NCBI RefSeq assembly: GCF_000970345.1
Contig: NZ_LAQU01000023.1
Coordinates: 21,100 to 85,099 of the forward strand
Reading direction: 5' to 3'
From: Robbsia andropogonis
GTDB taxonomy: Bacteria; Pseudomonadota; Gammaproteobacteria; Burkholderiales; Burkholderiaceae
Length of the DNA stretch: 64,000 bases
Shown here: one piece after another, positions 27,507-36,613 of the stretch
Numbering within the stretch: position 1 is the stretch's first letter
Layout: each line of letters opens with the position of its first letter
The notes under the pieces: model-generated
Database searches by the model: none
Seen by the model: only the letters and a program-made list of their open reading frames with translations
Told to the model about the DNA's origin: nothing
Program-made: the position numbers and the translations under genes

Positions 27507-30125
27507 TCACTGCGAAAACGTCGTTCTGCGTGGAACCGGCGTCCCTTCCGCCACCCGCCATTCCGGAAATACCGGGTCCATTCTCGTAGGCCCCGAGAAA
27601 TCGTGGGCAGCACCCTTGACGTCCACCGCCCCAGGCGCATGAATCTGAATATTGCCATCGGCAATCTTGATATAAGCGCCGCCACTCATCAGCGTGATCC
27701 CTCCTTTGGCGGCAATCTCGATGGCGTCGGTCGCTGAGACCATTTTCAAGCGCTTCTGCGCGATAAACGCCATCGCATCCGATTGTGCCTGAATGCGCAC
27801 CGTGCCCTTCCCCGCGAACAATTTAATGCCAGCGTTTTGCACGAAGACGCTCAGCGCTTCTTTCACCGATGCAATCAAGGAACGCCCCACCGCCAGCGAC
27901 GTATCTTTTCCGCTCACCACATTGACGTTCTTGTCGGCTACCATATGTATGGATGCTTGCGATGCCAGCCCGATACCGCTCGGACTGGCCATAAGTAACA
28001 TCGGCGCCTTGAACTGATTCGCCTCTCCCGTGCCGCCCGCCGCCGTATGACCGCCAGTTTGCATCACGCCGGTTTTCCGGTGCATGGTGGCTTCAGTAAA
28101 CTGCTTCATCGACATACAACTTGCGCCAAGCCCGTTCGCTTGTGCATTTGTAGATGCTTTGGACAGAGCAGTCATTACACTTTCAGAAAGTGCCAATTGC
28201 GACACCGCATCGCTCGCGTCCATCGGCTCGGACTTTCTCGGATGCGTGCTGACATACAATCCCTGGCTTGCGCGTATTGCGCCATACGCACCAGAACTTA
28301 AATCAAACCCACTTCCGAGATAACGACCTCGCGCATTGCCGCTGTATCGAACCAGATAACCGAGGTGCAAGACCGTGCCTGCGGAACTACTGGCAAGTTG
28401 CACGCCATTTTGGCCCGTAGCGTCATCCATCACGAGTTGGTTATAGCCCCTGCCGCCATATTCTTTTGATTTGAATCCCGAAAGGATGCCGTTCGAATGC
28501 CATGCCGGTGTGTCGCTACCGTTATGCAGTCGCCCCATTACCACGGGTCGATCGCAATCGCCGTCCAACCACGACACGATGACTTCGTCACCGATACGCG
28601 GGCAATGCACTCCACCATAGCCGCTGCCGCTGTCAGACTGCATGACACGAATCCAGCACGATGCATTCTCATCGCCGTCGTTCAAGCGGTCCCAATGAAA
28701 GCGAACCTTGATGCGATTCAATGCATCGGTATAAACCTCTTGCCCCGCGGGCCCGACCACGATCGCGCTCTGTATCGTCACCCGCGGCTTTGCATGTTCA
28801 AACGGACTACGAAAAGGAACACTCCTGCGCTGCACCTCGATTTCAACCCTGTAGAAACCTTCGTTGTCATCGCCACTCGGCCGATTGGCGACCCCACGCG
28901 ATGCCTTCAAAGCACCTGATGCCCCATGCCCCGATACCGCCGACGCCCCTACGCACGCTTGATGCGCCGCCCGGGTTTCATCAACGCGTCTCTTTAAGCT
29001 GAATGGATAATCGGCTGTCGCATGCGACGTCGGTACGTTGTTTTCAATTACCCAACGTGCCTCGATCACCGCAAATTGGCGCTCCGATGTACCGGAAGCG
29101 ACGTGCACCGGATGGTTCTCCAGCGTGAACCACTGACCGGCATCGATACCTCGCGCCCCACCCGCTCCGTGAAAACGCTTCGCTCGCGACTCCCACTCCT
29201 CCACCCGTATTGCCGAAAGCGCGTTACCCCGTGCTTGCGCATCGTAGGTATAGGCGCCCGTGTACTCATACACTTCGGCTTGCTTCGGCAAAGCGCCTTG
29301 GTTCGCCATGGTCGGTGTATGCGTGCCTTTACCGAACGACATGGCGGCGGGCTGCTTGTAGTCGGATGTTCGCGTGCGCAGTTCGGTACTTTGCATCACG
29401 CGCGCGGCGCTCCAATGCGTCAGCGCATCCACTTCGCTTGCTCTATCGGCGCGGTAGAAACCAAGCGTCCGCCGAGGACTCTGGGGCAAGGCATACAGAT
29501 CGTCGGTTATCACGAACATATGCGACCTGCCATCATCGGCCTGCTCGTAGAATCCGAACAGGCCTTCCTGTTCCAGGATTCGATGGACAAAATTCCAATC
29601 GTCCTCGTATTGCACGCAGAATGAACGCTTGGGCAAATCACGTGACAGCATGAATTTAAATGCGCTTCGAGCTTGCGGATGCGCGTTGAACACATCGGTC
29701 AGGATGTCGTCCGCCGACTTATCCTGCCAAATACGGGCATCTTTCCGGAATTTCAGGAAATGAAGCCAGCTCGCAAACGCGATCTGATAAGTGGTCAGCG
29801 CCCCATCGGTCCCCAGGCGCCGAGCCGTATGCACATAGCCATGACGGGCTACATAGGATTGATCATGCTGCTGAATCCACAACGTCACTGGTTTTGCTAT
29901 CAAGGTTTTGAGCGCCACGTCCGCGGCCGGCGACACCACATCGACGATAAACCCGTACTCCCGACCTATTTTGCTTTCGCCGATAGCGCGTACCGGTATC
30001 AGGTGGGAGGTGATCAAAGGCATGTCCAGCGTCAGCAAGCGCCCTTCTAGCGGAACCCCCATGCACCCCGCCGACCTACCTGATGTCTCCGCCACTCGGC
30101 CCCCCGTGAGACTTATCTGTACCAT
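27507..30125 (-). CDS. vgrG: VgrG, T6SS spike protein
   Basis: Trimeric tip of the type VI secretion needle. About 872 residues; the ATG at 30125 (MVQISLTGG) is used, with an in-frame TTG two codons upstream. N-terminal gp27-like part (FIVDVVSPAADVALKTLIAKP, RSFCVQYEDDWNFVHRILEQEGLFGFYEQ), then the gp5-type region with RIKVRFHWDR, CWIRVMQSDSGSGYGGVHCPRIGDEVIVSWLDGD and DRPVVMGRLHNG. The C-terminal third is a DUF2345 beta-helix (VRIQAQSDAMAFIAQKRLKMVS, IEIAAKGGITLMSGGAYIKI). No tss core genes or Hcp are in the window, so this is an orphan vgrG island whose cargo is the gene 83 bases downstream. Confidence 0.93.
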   Translation of the reverse strand: MVQISLTGGRVAETSGRSAGCMGVPLEGRLLTLDMPLITSHLIPVRAIGESKIGREYGFIVDVVSPAADVALKTLIAKPVTLWIQQHDQSYVARHGYVHTARRLGTDGALTTYQIAFASWLHFLKFRKDARIWQDKSADDILTDVFNAHPQARSAFKFMLSRDLPKRSFCVQYEDDWNFVHRILEQEGLFGFYEQADDGRSHMFVITDDLYALPQSPRRTLGFYRADRASEVDALTHWSAARVMQSTELRTRTSDYKQPAAMSFGKGTHTPTMANQGALPKQAEVYEYTGAYTYDAQARGNALSAIRVEEWESRAKRFHGAGGARGIDAGQWFTLENHPVHVASGTSERQFAVIEARWVIENNVPTSHATADYPFSLKRRVDETRAAHQACVGASAVSGHGASGALKASRGVANRPSGDDNEGFYRVEIEVQRRSVPFRSPFEHAKPRVTIQSAIVVGPAGQEVYTDALNRIKVRFHWDRLNDGDENASCWIRVMQSDSGSGYGGVHCPRIGDEVIVSWLDGDCDRPVVMGRLHNGSDTPAWHSNGILSGFKSKEYGGRGYNQLVMDDATGQNGVQLASSSAGTVLHLGYLVRYSGNARGRYLGSGFDLSSGAYGAIRASQGLYVSTHPRKSEPMDASDAVSQLALSESVMTALSKASTNAQANGLGASCMSMKQFTEATMHRKTGVMQTGGHTAAGGTGEANQFKAPMLLMASPSGIGLASQASIHMVADKNVNVVSGKDTSLAVGRSLIASVKEALSVFVQNAGIKLFAGKGTVRIQAQSDAMAFIAQKRLKMVSATDAIEIAAKGGITLMSGGAYIKIADGNIQIHAPGAVDVKGAAHDFSGPTRMDPVFPEWRVAEGTPVPRRTTFSQ

Positions 30126-30593
30126 GCTCAATATTCATGCTGAAATAGAATGTATCGAATGATGACTGCACTTATCGCATTACGCAAAATGCGACGATTT
30201 CTATTAATCGATCATTTAATAAAATTTGTATTATCAATATGCGGCGGTTCGTCGACTTATTCGATCACATCCCACAATGGTGTACGGGTCGTAACAGACG
30301 ACGTCGTCCGAGAACGGCGGCACCGCCAGCAGATCGCGCGGAACATCGCACCGAACGAGTGGAATGCTCACTGATCACGGCTCGAATCGACTTGGTCATG
30401 TGGACGTGCGTCGCCGACGATAAAATCAAATGCTTCCGAAAACATTCCTATTTCAGGAAATATCCCGGCTTCTGCAGAGCCTATCGCCCTCGTGCTACGC
30501 TTCGATCATTGGCGTCTGAACCCGGCGCGACAGCGATCTATCGCGCCCTCTGCCCGGCCTTCCTTTTTCTATGCGCTAGGAGCAATACACGAC
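30126..30593. other. intergenic region between vgrG and the aldo/keto reductase
   Basis: About 460 bases between divergent genes. The half nearest vgrG is AT-rich and probably holds its promoter. The half nearest the reductase is GC-normal. No gene, RNA or repeat is supported. Confidence 0.4.
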
Positions 30594-31541
30594 ATGGCAC
30601 TTCGCTCATTAGGACAATCCGACATCCAAGTCTCGCCTATCGTATTCGGTGGCAACGTGTTCGGCTGGACGATCGATGAAGCAACATCATTCTCCATCCT
30701 CGATGCGCTCGCCGATACAGGCATCAACTTCATCGATACGGCGGACATGTATTCACAGTGGAAGCCAGGAAATGAGGGCGGGGAGTCCGAGACGATCCTG
30801 GGTAAGTGGTTCAAACAGCGTGGCAAACGCGACCAGTTCGTGCTGGCTACCAAGGTTGGCATCATGACGAGGCGCCCGGGTCTGTCGCGTACGAATATCA
30901 TGCAGGCAATCGATGATTCTCTAAAGCGGCTGCAAACGGATTACGTTGATCTGTATTTTTCCCATCGTGACCTCCCGGATAGCGCACCGCTGGAAGAAAC
31001 CCTTTCCGCATACGACGCCTTGATCAAGGCGGGCAAGGTACGTCTGATCGGGGCGTCGAATTATTCCGGGGCCCGTCTACGTGAAGCGGCCGCGATCAGC
31101 AAACGTGATGGCTTGCCGGCCTATACCGTCGTCCAGCCGGAATACAACCTATACGATCGATCGGCCTATGAAACCGACGTCGAACCTGCCGCGCAAGAAC
31201 TGAAACTCGGTGTCGTAAACTATTATGCGCTGGCGAGCGGCTTCCTGACCGGCAAGTATCGAACAATGGAAGATGTGCAGAACGGGAAGCGTGGTGACAA
31301 GGTTCGCACGTTCATGAATGAACGCGGCTTGAAAATCCTGAAAGCGCTTGACGACGTGGCCGCCGCGCATGAAAAGCCGTTGTCGAGCATTGCACTTGCG
31401 TGGCAGATCGCTCGCCCCAGCATCACCGCGCCGATCGCCAGCGCCACCTCGTTGACACAATTGAAGGCGCTAGGCGATGCCATGCAAATTACGCTAACGC
31501 AGGAGCAAGTTGCCGCGATTGATAAAGCCAGCGCCTATTGA
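30594..31541 (+). CDS. aldo/keto reductase
   Basis: NADPH-dependent oxidoreductase with a TIM-barrel fold. About 315 residues from MALRSLGQSDIQVSPIVFGGN, with AGGAG 12 bases upstream; the frame is open further but that part is non-conserved. The catalytic tetrad is present: Asp and Tyr in FIDTADMYSQW, Lys in VLATKVGI, His in LYFSHRD. Further conserved parts are VRLIGASNYSGARLREA and VVQPEYNLYDR, placing it with the YajO/Tas-like AKR subgroup. The substrate is unknown. Its stop overlaps the end of the convergent RpiR-type gene by seven bases. Confidence 0.9.
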   Translation: MALRSLGQSDIQVSPIVFGGNVFGWTIDEATSFSILDALADTGINFIDTADMYSQWKPGNEGGESETILGKWFKQRGKRDQFVLATKVGIMTRRPGLSRTNIMQAIDDSLKRLQTDYVDLYFSHRDLPDSAPLEETLSAYDALIKAGKVRLIGASNYSGARLREAAAISKRDGLPAYTVVQPEYNLYDRSAYETDVEPAAQELKLGVVNYYALASGFLTGKYRTMEDVQNGKRGDKVRTFMNERGLKILKALDDVAAAHEKPLSSIALAWQIARPSITAPIASATSLTQLKALGDAMQITLTQEQVAAIDKASAY

Positions 31542-32512
31542 GCGTTTTTGCCGTTCGCGTTGTCGAGATCACGCGGCAAGCGGGCCGCCATCGCCATGAC
31601 CAGGGACTGTGCGGCACACATAGGTGCCGCCAGTGACGAAGCAAAATCGGGATCGCCCGTGGGCACGATCACGTTGGCTAACGCATGCATCGTCAGCGGT
31701 GACAATACGCTGTCGGTGATAGCGAGTACCGGCACGCCTAGCCGTGCGCGCTCCCCTACCATGTCCACGATCTCCTTCGCATGCAATCGAAAACTGACAG
31801 CCACCAGTACATCGTCGGGACCGCTCAGTTGTGCAATCTCGGAAGCCAATCCAGCCCCCACGCTTACCAAGTGCACGGGGCGCCGTAGATGCAGCATGGC
31901 GTAATGCAAATACGCCGCGATGGGAAATGCTTGTAACTGCCCTGCGATAAAAATCGTCCGCGCATGCGCTAGCGTATCGGCGGCCAACGCCAGCGTCGAC
32001 TCGGGTACAGACCATGCAAATTCACGCAGTGCCGCCATCTCATGCGCGACCAAATCCTGCACGGCACGTTGCAAAGTGCCTTGCGCTGCAACGGGCCGTC
32101 CTGCGTCGACCCTTGCATCCCACACGGTATTGCCGGGGCTTCCGAATGAATCGCGCAGCCGATCCAAGGCCATATCGTCAACAACGCCGCCCGCATCCGC
32201 ATGTGGTCCTGCGTCTACGTCCGGACGCGACGCGTGCATGTGTTCGGCCCGTCCAGGCGCTTCTGCAACCAGGCGCGCCTGGAACACACGCTGCATTTCC
32301 GAGAACCCGGCGTAGCCAAACCCTTGCGCGAAACGCACCAGATTGGAAGACTGAACACCCATCGCTGCCGCCAACGTCTTCGACGACGATAACGCAATAT
32401 CGTTTGGATACTGGATGACGAAGCGCGCGATGTCCCGCGCACGGCGACCCAGCGTGTCATGCCGGGCCGTGATCGCCTGGATCAGACGATCATAGCTATC
32501 CGGCCCCGCCAC
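31535..32512 (-). CDS. MurR/RpiR-family transcriptional regulator
   Basis: 325 residues. N-terminal RpiR helix-turn-helix (LSSSKTLAAAMGVQSSNLVRFAQGFGYAGFSEMQRVFQ) and C-terminal sugar-isomerase (SIS) domain with IFIAGQLQAFPIAAYLHYAML, DVLVAVSFRLHAKEIVDMV and VLAITDSVLSPL. The DVLVAVSFR segment is where phosphosugars bind in the family. Between the domains there is an unusually long linker (residues 85-150). It regulates sugar or amino-sugar catabolism in relatives; its target here is unknown. The neighbouring reductase is convergent, so no divergent target is visible. Confidence 0.88.
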   Translation of the reverse strand: MAGPDSYDRLIQAITARHDTLGRRARDIARFVIQYPNDIALSSSKTLAAAMGVQSSNLVRFAQGFGYAGFSEMQRVFQARLVAEAPGRAEHMHASRPDVDAGPHADAGGVVDDMALDRLRDSFGSPGNTVWDARVDAGRPVAAQGTLQRAVQDLVAHEMAALREFAWSVPESTLALAADTLAHARTIFIAGQLQAFPIAAYLHYAMLHLRRPVHLVSVGAGLASEIAQLSGPDDVLVAVSFRLHAKEIVDMVGERARLGVPVLAITDSVLSPLTMHALANVIVPTGDPDFASSLAAPMCAAQSLVMAMAARLPRDLDNANGKNAQ

Positions 32513-32584
32513 CGCGTGCTCCGGTTATCGACTGATAAGATGTCGTGTCTCGCACTGGATAAGGTCTTCCTGCATGCTCCCACT

Positions 32585-33355
32585 TCATGGGTTTTCAGGG
32601 CGCGCCGCGCCTTTCGCGGCCCAGCCCTCCTTGCCCAGCACCATCGTCGTGCTGAGACGTGCTTCTCCTGCGCCGTTCAAGGTGTTCTGCACCTCCGGAA
32701 ATGCCGCGCCGAATGTGGGCGTCTTTGCCCATTCGGCAACCTGATTGACTTGATACGTGTAATGGACCACGGCTTCCTTGCGGCCATCCACCGTTGTCGG
32801 GCCATCCCAGTCGATCACCTTGTCTACTTCGATTTTCCCGTAACATAGGTCGCTGCGCTCCGTTTCGCGCTTACCGGTTGCCTGGACTTCGTCACCGACG
32901 ATCTTACGTAACGCATCGCGCCCCGCAGTCGTCAGCGTGTAGCGACGAACCATTGCACGCCGGCCGGTCAGATGTCGATCAACGTACGCCAATTCGCCTG
33001 TCAGTACGTCAACGGAACTGACAAGTCCGGTCCGCTGCAATGCGGCCATCTCCGCTGCCGGACCGTCCGGCGTCGTGGGCTGCGCTTTCAAATCGCCTTC
33101 ACTGATATCCACGGGGAAGCGGCCGACGTTGAGGCAGAGATCCCCGTCGACCTCGAGATAACGTCCCAGCGCAGTCGAGAAGTTGCTCGAGGAAGCGTCC
33201 TGTTTGCTGCTGCAGGCCGTCAAGACCCCAAGTGCGGCAAACATCGTCAAGGCCGCAACGCCGCGCCGGGAGCGGTGCGGCACGTGATTGACGGGAACGA
33301 TCGACGCAATCCGCGTTGATGGCAGATCCTGCTTGGTCTGGCTCGCTGCTCTCAT
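32585..33355 (-). CDS. lipoprotein of unknown function
   Basis: About 256 residues from MRAASQTKQD, supported by AAAGGA about eight bases upstream; the frame extends 44 codons further. Lipoprotein signal with the lipobox VLTAC followed by SSKQDASSS. The mature part contains LEVDGDLCLNVGRFPVDI, then ELAYVDRHLTGRRAMVRRYTLT, SDLCYGKIEVDKVIDWDGP and VVHYTYQVNQVAEWAK, suggesting a mixed alpha/beta periplasmic domain with two cysteines. Not recognised as a characterised family; uncharacterised homologues would be expected in Burkholderiaceae but this was not searched. Downstream of the NYN gene on the same strand with a 180-base gap. Confidence 0.7.
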   Translation of the reverse strand: MRAASQTKQDLPSTRIASIVPVNHVPHRSRRGVAALTMFAALGVLTACSSKQDASSSNFSTALGRYLEVDGDLCLNVGRFPVDISEGDLKAQPTTPDGPAAEMAALQRTGLVSSVDVLTGELAYVDRHLTGRRAMVRRYTLTTAGRDALRKIVGDEVQATGKRETERSDLCYGKIEVDKVIDWDGPTTVDGRKEAVVHYTYQVNQVAEWAKTPTFGAAFPEVQNTLNGAGEARLSTTMVLGKEGWAAKGAARPENP

Positions 33356-33534
33356 GCAATGCATCCTTTGTATGTCCGGTATCCCCAGATAGTGTAAAGG
33401 ATGCGGCCCGATAGGCCTACGCGGCACGCAGTCTAATCGCGTGGTGATCGAGCGCGGCATCGTGAAAGTCGCTCCGACGCCGATCATTTGATAGGGTTTA
33501 CATCTCGAAAAAGTGCGATGTTTTCACGGCGCGA

Positions 33535-34344
33535 TCAGGCGTTGACAACGTGAATGCGGCGCGCCTCTGGAGCACCATCGGCACGGGCAGGGGGATGGAG
33601 TTCGAATTCCAGCACCACTTGCCGCGACGGCAGCCGTGCCGCCACTTGGGCATCAACCAGGCTGGAAAGCTTGAAATACGCCGGCTTTGTCTCGGTAGCG
33701 GCAAGGATAGGCGTTTCAGGCAAGGCCGACCAATACGCAATAAAGCCGTATCCGTCCTCTATTGAAAAACGGTTACAGATACCTCGTACTTTCGCACCGT
33801 ATTGGCCCCAACGAGCGCCAGGCGTCGGATTGTCTCGCAGCGGCAGCAAATTAGGCACCAGATAGCCATTGATGAACTGATCCGCGCCATCTCGCAATTC
33901 ACGCGAAACATTATCGAACCCTAGCACCTCCACGCGGCAGCCCTTGCTCTGCAGCGCCCGTACCACGCGGATGAAGTCCCCATCGCCCGTGGCCAACAAC
34001 ACCGTATCGAGACGTTCGGACTCCGTCAATACATCAACGGCCATATCGAGATCAGCATTCGATTTTGTCGTCTCAACGCCTTCCTCGTCGCGGTAGTACT
34101 TCACAGGCTTCACCGTGACGCGAAAACCCTGGTCACGTAACGCCGCCTGATATGCCAGCGCCCGTGCCCCATATTCGGCAAATGTCTCGGCGCGGCGTTC
34201 ATCAAACGCCAGATAGACATTCAAACGCTGCGCTTCCCCGTCGTCTCGGCAAGCAAGGGCACGCAACACGTCATAGCGCATGCCATGTCCGCCATTCATC
34301 CCAATATTGCTTGCATCGACGTAAACACCAATTCTACGAATCAT
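33535..34344 (-). CDS. NYN-domain (LabA/DUF88-type) putative ribonuclease
   Basis: About 269 residues from MIRRIGVYVDASNIGMNGGH; a GTGGAAA stretch precedes the ATG. The NYN/PIN-like fold carries the acidic residues expected to bind metal: Asp in VYVDASN, Asp in KSNADLDMAVDVL, and Asp in LLATGDGDFIRVVRALQ. A C-terminal part of about 100 residues (GARWGQYGAKVRGICNRFSIEDGYGFI) looks like a cold-shock/OB-type strand pattern and might bind RNA, which is inference. By family it would be an endoribonuclease; partners and targets are not known. Confidence 0.82.
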   Translation of the reverse strand: MIRRIGVYVDASNIGMNGGHGMRYDVLRALACRDDGEAQRLNVYLAFDERRAETFAEYGARALAYQAALRDQGFRVTVKPVKYYRDEEGVETTKSNADLDMAVDVLTESERLDTVLLATGDGDFIRVVRALQSKGCRVEVLGFDNVSRELRDGADQFINGYLVPNLLPLRDNPTPGARWGQYGAKVRGICNRFSIEDGYGFIAYWSALPETPILAATETKPAYFKLSSLVDAQVAARLPSRQVVLEFELHPPARADGAPEARRIHVVNA

Positions 34345-34547
34345 TTTTTTCCACGTGTGGCAACCGGCCAGCCCTATTGTGCCTGCCACGTGTAGATTCG
34401 GGCAATCTCGATCACATCATCTGGTGCAGTTTCCGCCATTGGCACGATCGCGCATCGTTCAACATTGGATTTTCCGGCCGCCAGACTCGGCTGTAGTGCG
34501 ACGTCTTCCAGGCAACCCGCATTCGCCAGGCAATATGGCGCCAGACG

Positions 34548-36377
34548 TTACCACACCGCATCGGCGGCAGGCGGATCCGCTGCCACAGGCGCGGCCACAG
34601 AAGGAACCGTCTGGCCCAAGGCCCGCGCGCAATCGGCAAAATCATCTTCGGTCATGACCCACAACGCCGGCGCGACGAGCTGCAGCGCTACCGACGGTGA
34701 TAACGCGGTCTGCGGACGCACCCTGTCCCGCCACGCGCCATTCGTCATCATCATTCGGCACGCATACAGCACGTCGGCACAATCCAGCAATGGATGTGCC
34801 AAAACAAACTGGTCAATCCAGGCGCGTAAGGTGGTTTCCGCAGCACTATCCAGCGGGCAGGCGGCTCCTGGCCCCGGACGCGGCACCTCGCCCGGCGCAA
34901 CAAGGTCAGCCCCGCGGTCCTCCGCATTGCCAACGCCGCACGGTGCGGCCTGGGTGGCGCACAGCGCCATCCAGCGCGTACGGGTCCAGACGGCAAATCG
35001 GCAATCGTCGGATAAGCCATCGTTATCATCTTGCGCTGATAAATCGTCCGGGCCATGCCGTAACGCTTTGCGGGAGGCGGTTTGCGTCAGGAAATCGATA
35101 ACCGGCGATGCATCCGTTTCGATCTTCTTCAGTGCGTTGCGAACGCTTGCGCGAAGGGCAAGACGCGTGTCGCCGTTCGACGCCTCGGGCAGCGCGCCCA
35201 GTTCGTCAAGCAACGTGGTCAGCGCCCGTGCCGCGGCCGGATGATCGGCCGCCAAGCGGCGCCAGAAAGCGAGCGATCCGCCGCAACGGTCGGCGCTCGC
35301 GATCAGCCAGGCAAACGCCGCCTCCTCGAGCGTCCGCGACGGTATTCTCGGCGGCGATACATCAAGCAGCCAGATGGGCGCGATCGGGCCGTCTCGCAAA
35401 GTGCGCCTGACCCGCATAGGCAAGGGATTGTCGTACAAGCGGACCACGCACGCGGCCGGCAACCAGCGCATGGCGTCCGGCAAGGACGTCAGCATATTGT
35501 CTGACAAGTCGAATTCCCGCAAAAGCGGCAAGTTTCCGAGCGACGGTGCGACCCAACGCAAAAGACAGCCATCGGCGCGCAGAATCTCCAGGGCAGTTGC
35601 TTCGCCCAAGGCGTCCGGAAGGCATTCCAAATCATTCGCCGCCACATTGAGATGGGACAACGCGGATAAACGCGCGAGGGCATCGGGTAGCGTTGTGAGC
35701 TGATTGTGCGCCAAACTCAGGTGCCGCAACGAGACAAGACGACCGATATCGTCCGGAAGTACGCGTAAACGATTACCGTCCAGCAACAATTGCCGCAGAT
35801 GGCCCTTGACGTGCTCTGATCCTCGCTTGCTGCCCGCAGAGCCGAACGCCACGCACGCGGCGTTTTCGTACAGGGCATCAACGCCGGCCAGTGCCTGCCG
35901 ATCTATTGACCACAAACCCGTCGGCAATGTCGACAGACGCAAATTGCGCAGATCCAAGGTGGGCGCCCCGGATACCCTGCATGACGCGATCCGGAGTACC
36001 GCCTCTTCCCGTTGCTCATCCGCACCTTGATTGACATCAGTTGCCCATCGGATGACGTCATCCCAGGCAGCGCCTTCAACATTGCTTCCGCGGATGTTGG
36101 AAGACATGTCGACCGGTGCCGCCGCGTTGGCCTGGGATACACCAAAACGCCATGCCATTGCTCGAGCCGTTTTCCCTGCTTGCACACCGTTTTCATCGGA
36201 AGCATCCACGCCTCGATCCTCCTGACCGTTGTTGTCTTGCGTCATCGCCGTCACCATTCGCGCCAAGCGCCTTGCCATCTGGCCAAACCATCGTGATGTC
36301 ATCGTAGTAGGCAACTGGCCCGCCCGTACAGCGGTCGCATGTAGGAACCGTCTGAACCTTGGAGACTCCGTTCGCAT
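34548..36377 (-). CDS. leucine-rich-repeat protein, candidate type III effector
   Basis: About 609 residues; start uncertain. ATGs at 36413, 36377, 36257 and 36245 are in frame. The first 100 residues are Arg/Ser/Thr-rich and without signal peptide. Residues about 165-340 contain LRRs of the bacterial xLPxL type (LRQLLLDGNRLRVLPDDIGRL, SLRHLSLAHNQLTTLPDAL, LSHLNVAANDLECLPDALG and two degenerate ones). The C-terminal 300 residues are helical (FWRRLAADHPAAARALTTLLDELG, FLTQTASRKALRHG). Bacterial LRR-plus-helical layouts occur in IpaH/SspH ligases, but I do not find the catalytic CxD motif where it is expected. Proximity to hrp regulators and a PIP-box match upstream support an effector role. 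Confidence 0.7.
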   Translation of the reverse strand: MRTESPRFRRFLHATAVRAGQLPTTMTSRWFGQMARRLARMVTAMTQDNNGQEDRGVDASDENGVQAGKTARAMAWRFGVSQANAAAPVDMSSNIRGSNVEGAAWDDVIRWATDVNQGADEQREEAVLRIASCRVSGAPTLDLRNLRLSTLPTGLWSIDRQALAGVDALYENAACVAFGSAGSKRGSEHVKGHLRQLLLDGNRLRVLPDDIGRLVSLRHLSLAHNQLTTLPDALARLSALSHLNVAANDLECLPDALGEATALEILRADGCLLRWVAPSLGNLPLLREFDLSDNMLTSLPDAMRWLPAACVVRLYDNPLPMRVRRTLRDGPIAPIWLLDVSPPRIPSRTLEEAAFAWLIASADRCGGSLAFWRRLAADHPAAARALTTLLDELGALPEASNGDTRLALRASVRNALKKIETDASPVIDFLTQTASRKALRHGPDDLSAQDDNDGLSDDCRFAVWTRTRWMALCATQAAPCGVGNAEDRGADLVAPGEVPRPGPGAACPLDSAAETTLRAWIDQFVLAHPLLDCADVLYACRMMMTNGAWRDRVRPQTALSPSVALQLVAPALWVMTEDDFADCARALGQTVPSVAAPVAADPPAADAVW

Positions 36378-36395
36378 AGCCCCATACCGCTTCGG
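36371..36395 (+). promoter_or_regulatory. hrpG: PIP-box match, plus strand
   Basis: TTCGC at 36371-36375, fifteen bases, TTCGG at 36391-36395: an exact fit to TTCGB-N15-TTCGB, the HrpX/HrpB binding site. A -10-like CAATCT (YANNNT) lies at 36424-36429, 28 bases downstream where 30-32 is usual. It points toward the hrpG-like gene 218 bases away. It may instead be coincidence inside the 5' end of the LRR gene. Confidence 0.45.
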
Positions 36396-36443
36396 GCGTC
36401 CAACCTGATGCACGCAATGATTGCAATCTCAATCCTGAATGAA

Positions 36444-36468
36444 ACGAAATACGTGTCATCCGCGCGAA
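36444..36468 (-). promoter_or_regulatory. PIP-box match, minus strand
   Basis: On the minus strand TTCGC (36468-36464), fifteen bases, TTCGT (36448-36444): also an exact fit to TTCGB-N15-TTCGB. It points into the LRR gene, 67 bases before the ATG at 36377. I do not find a matching YANNNT -10 element at the expected distance. Confidence 0.5.
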
Positions 36469-36613
36469 TTGCGGAACTGCCGTTTCGCTTTTTGTTACAT
36501 AAAGTTAAGGAATGGCCCCATTCGCCAGGCAGGCCAGTAACGCGCGTTGCATTTGCGCGAGACCGGTGCTGTATTCGACGTCTTCGTCGCCTTGATTTAC
36601 TACCGGTGTCCCC

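Noticed and set aside
34548..36377. IpaH/NEL E3 ligase
   Set aside because: LRRs fit, but no CxD catalytic motif was found in the C-terminal part, so only an LRR call is made.
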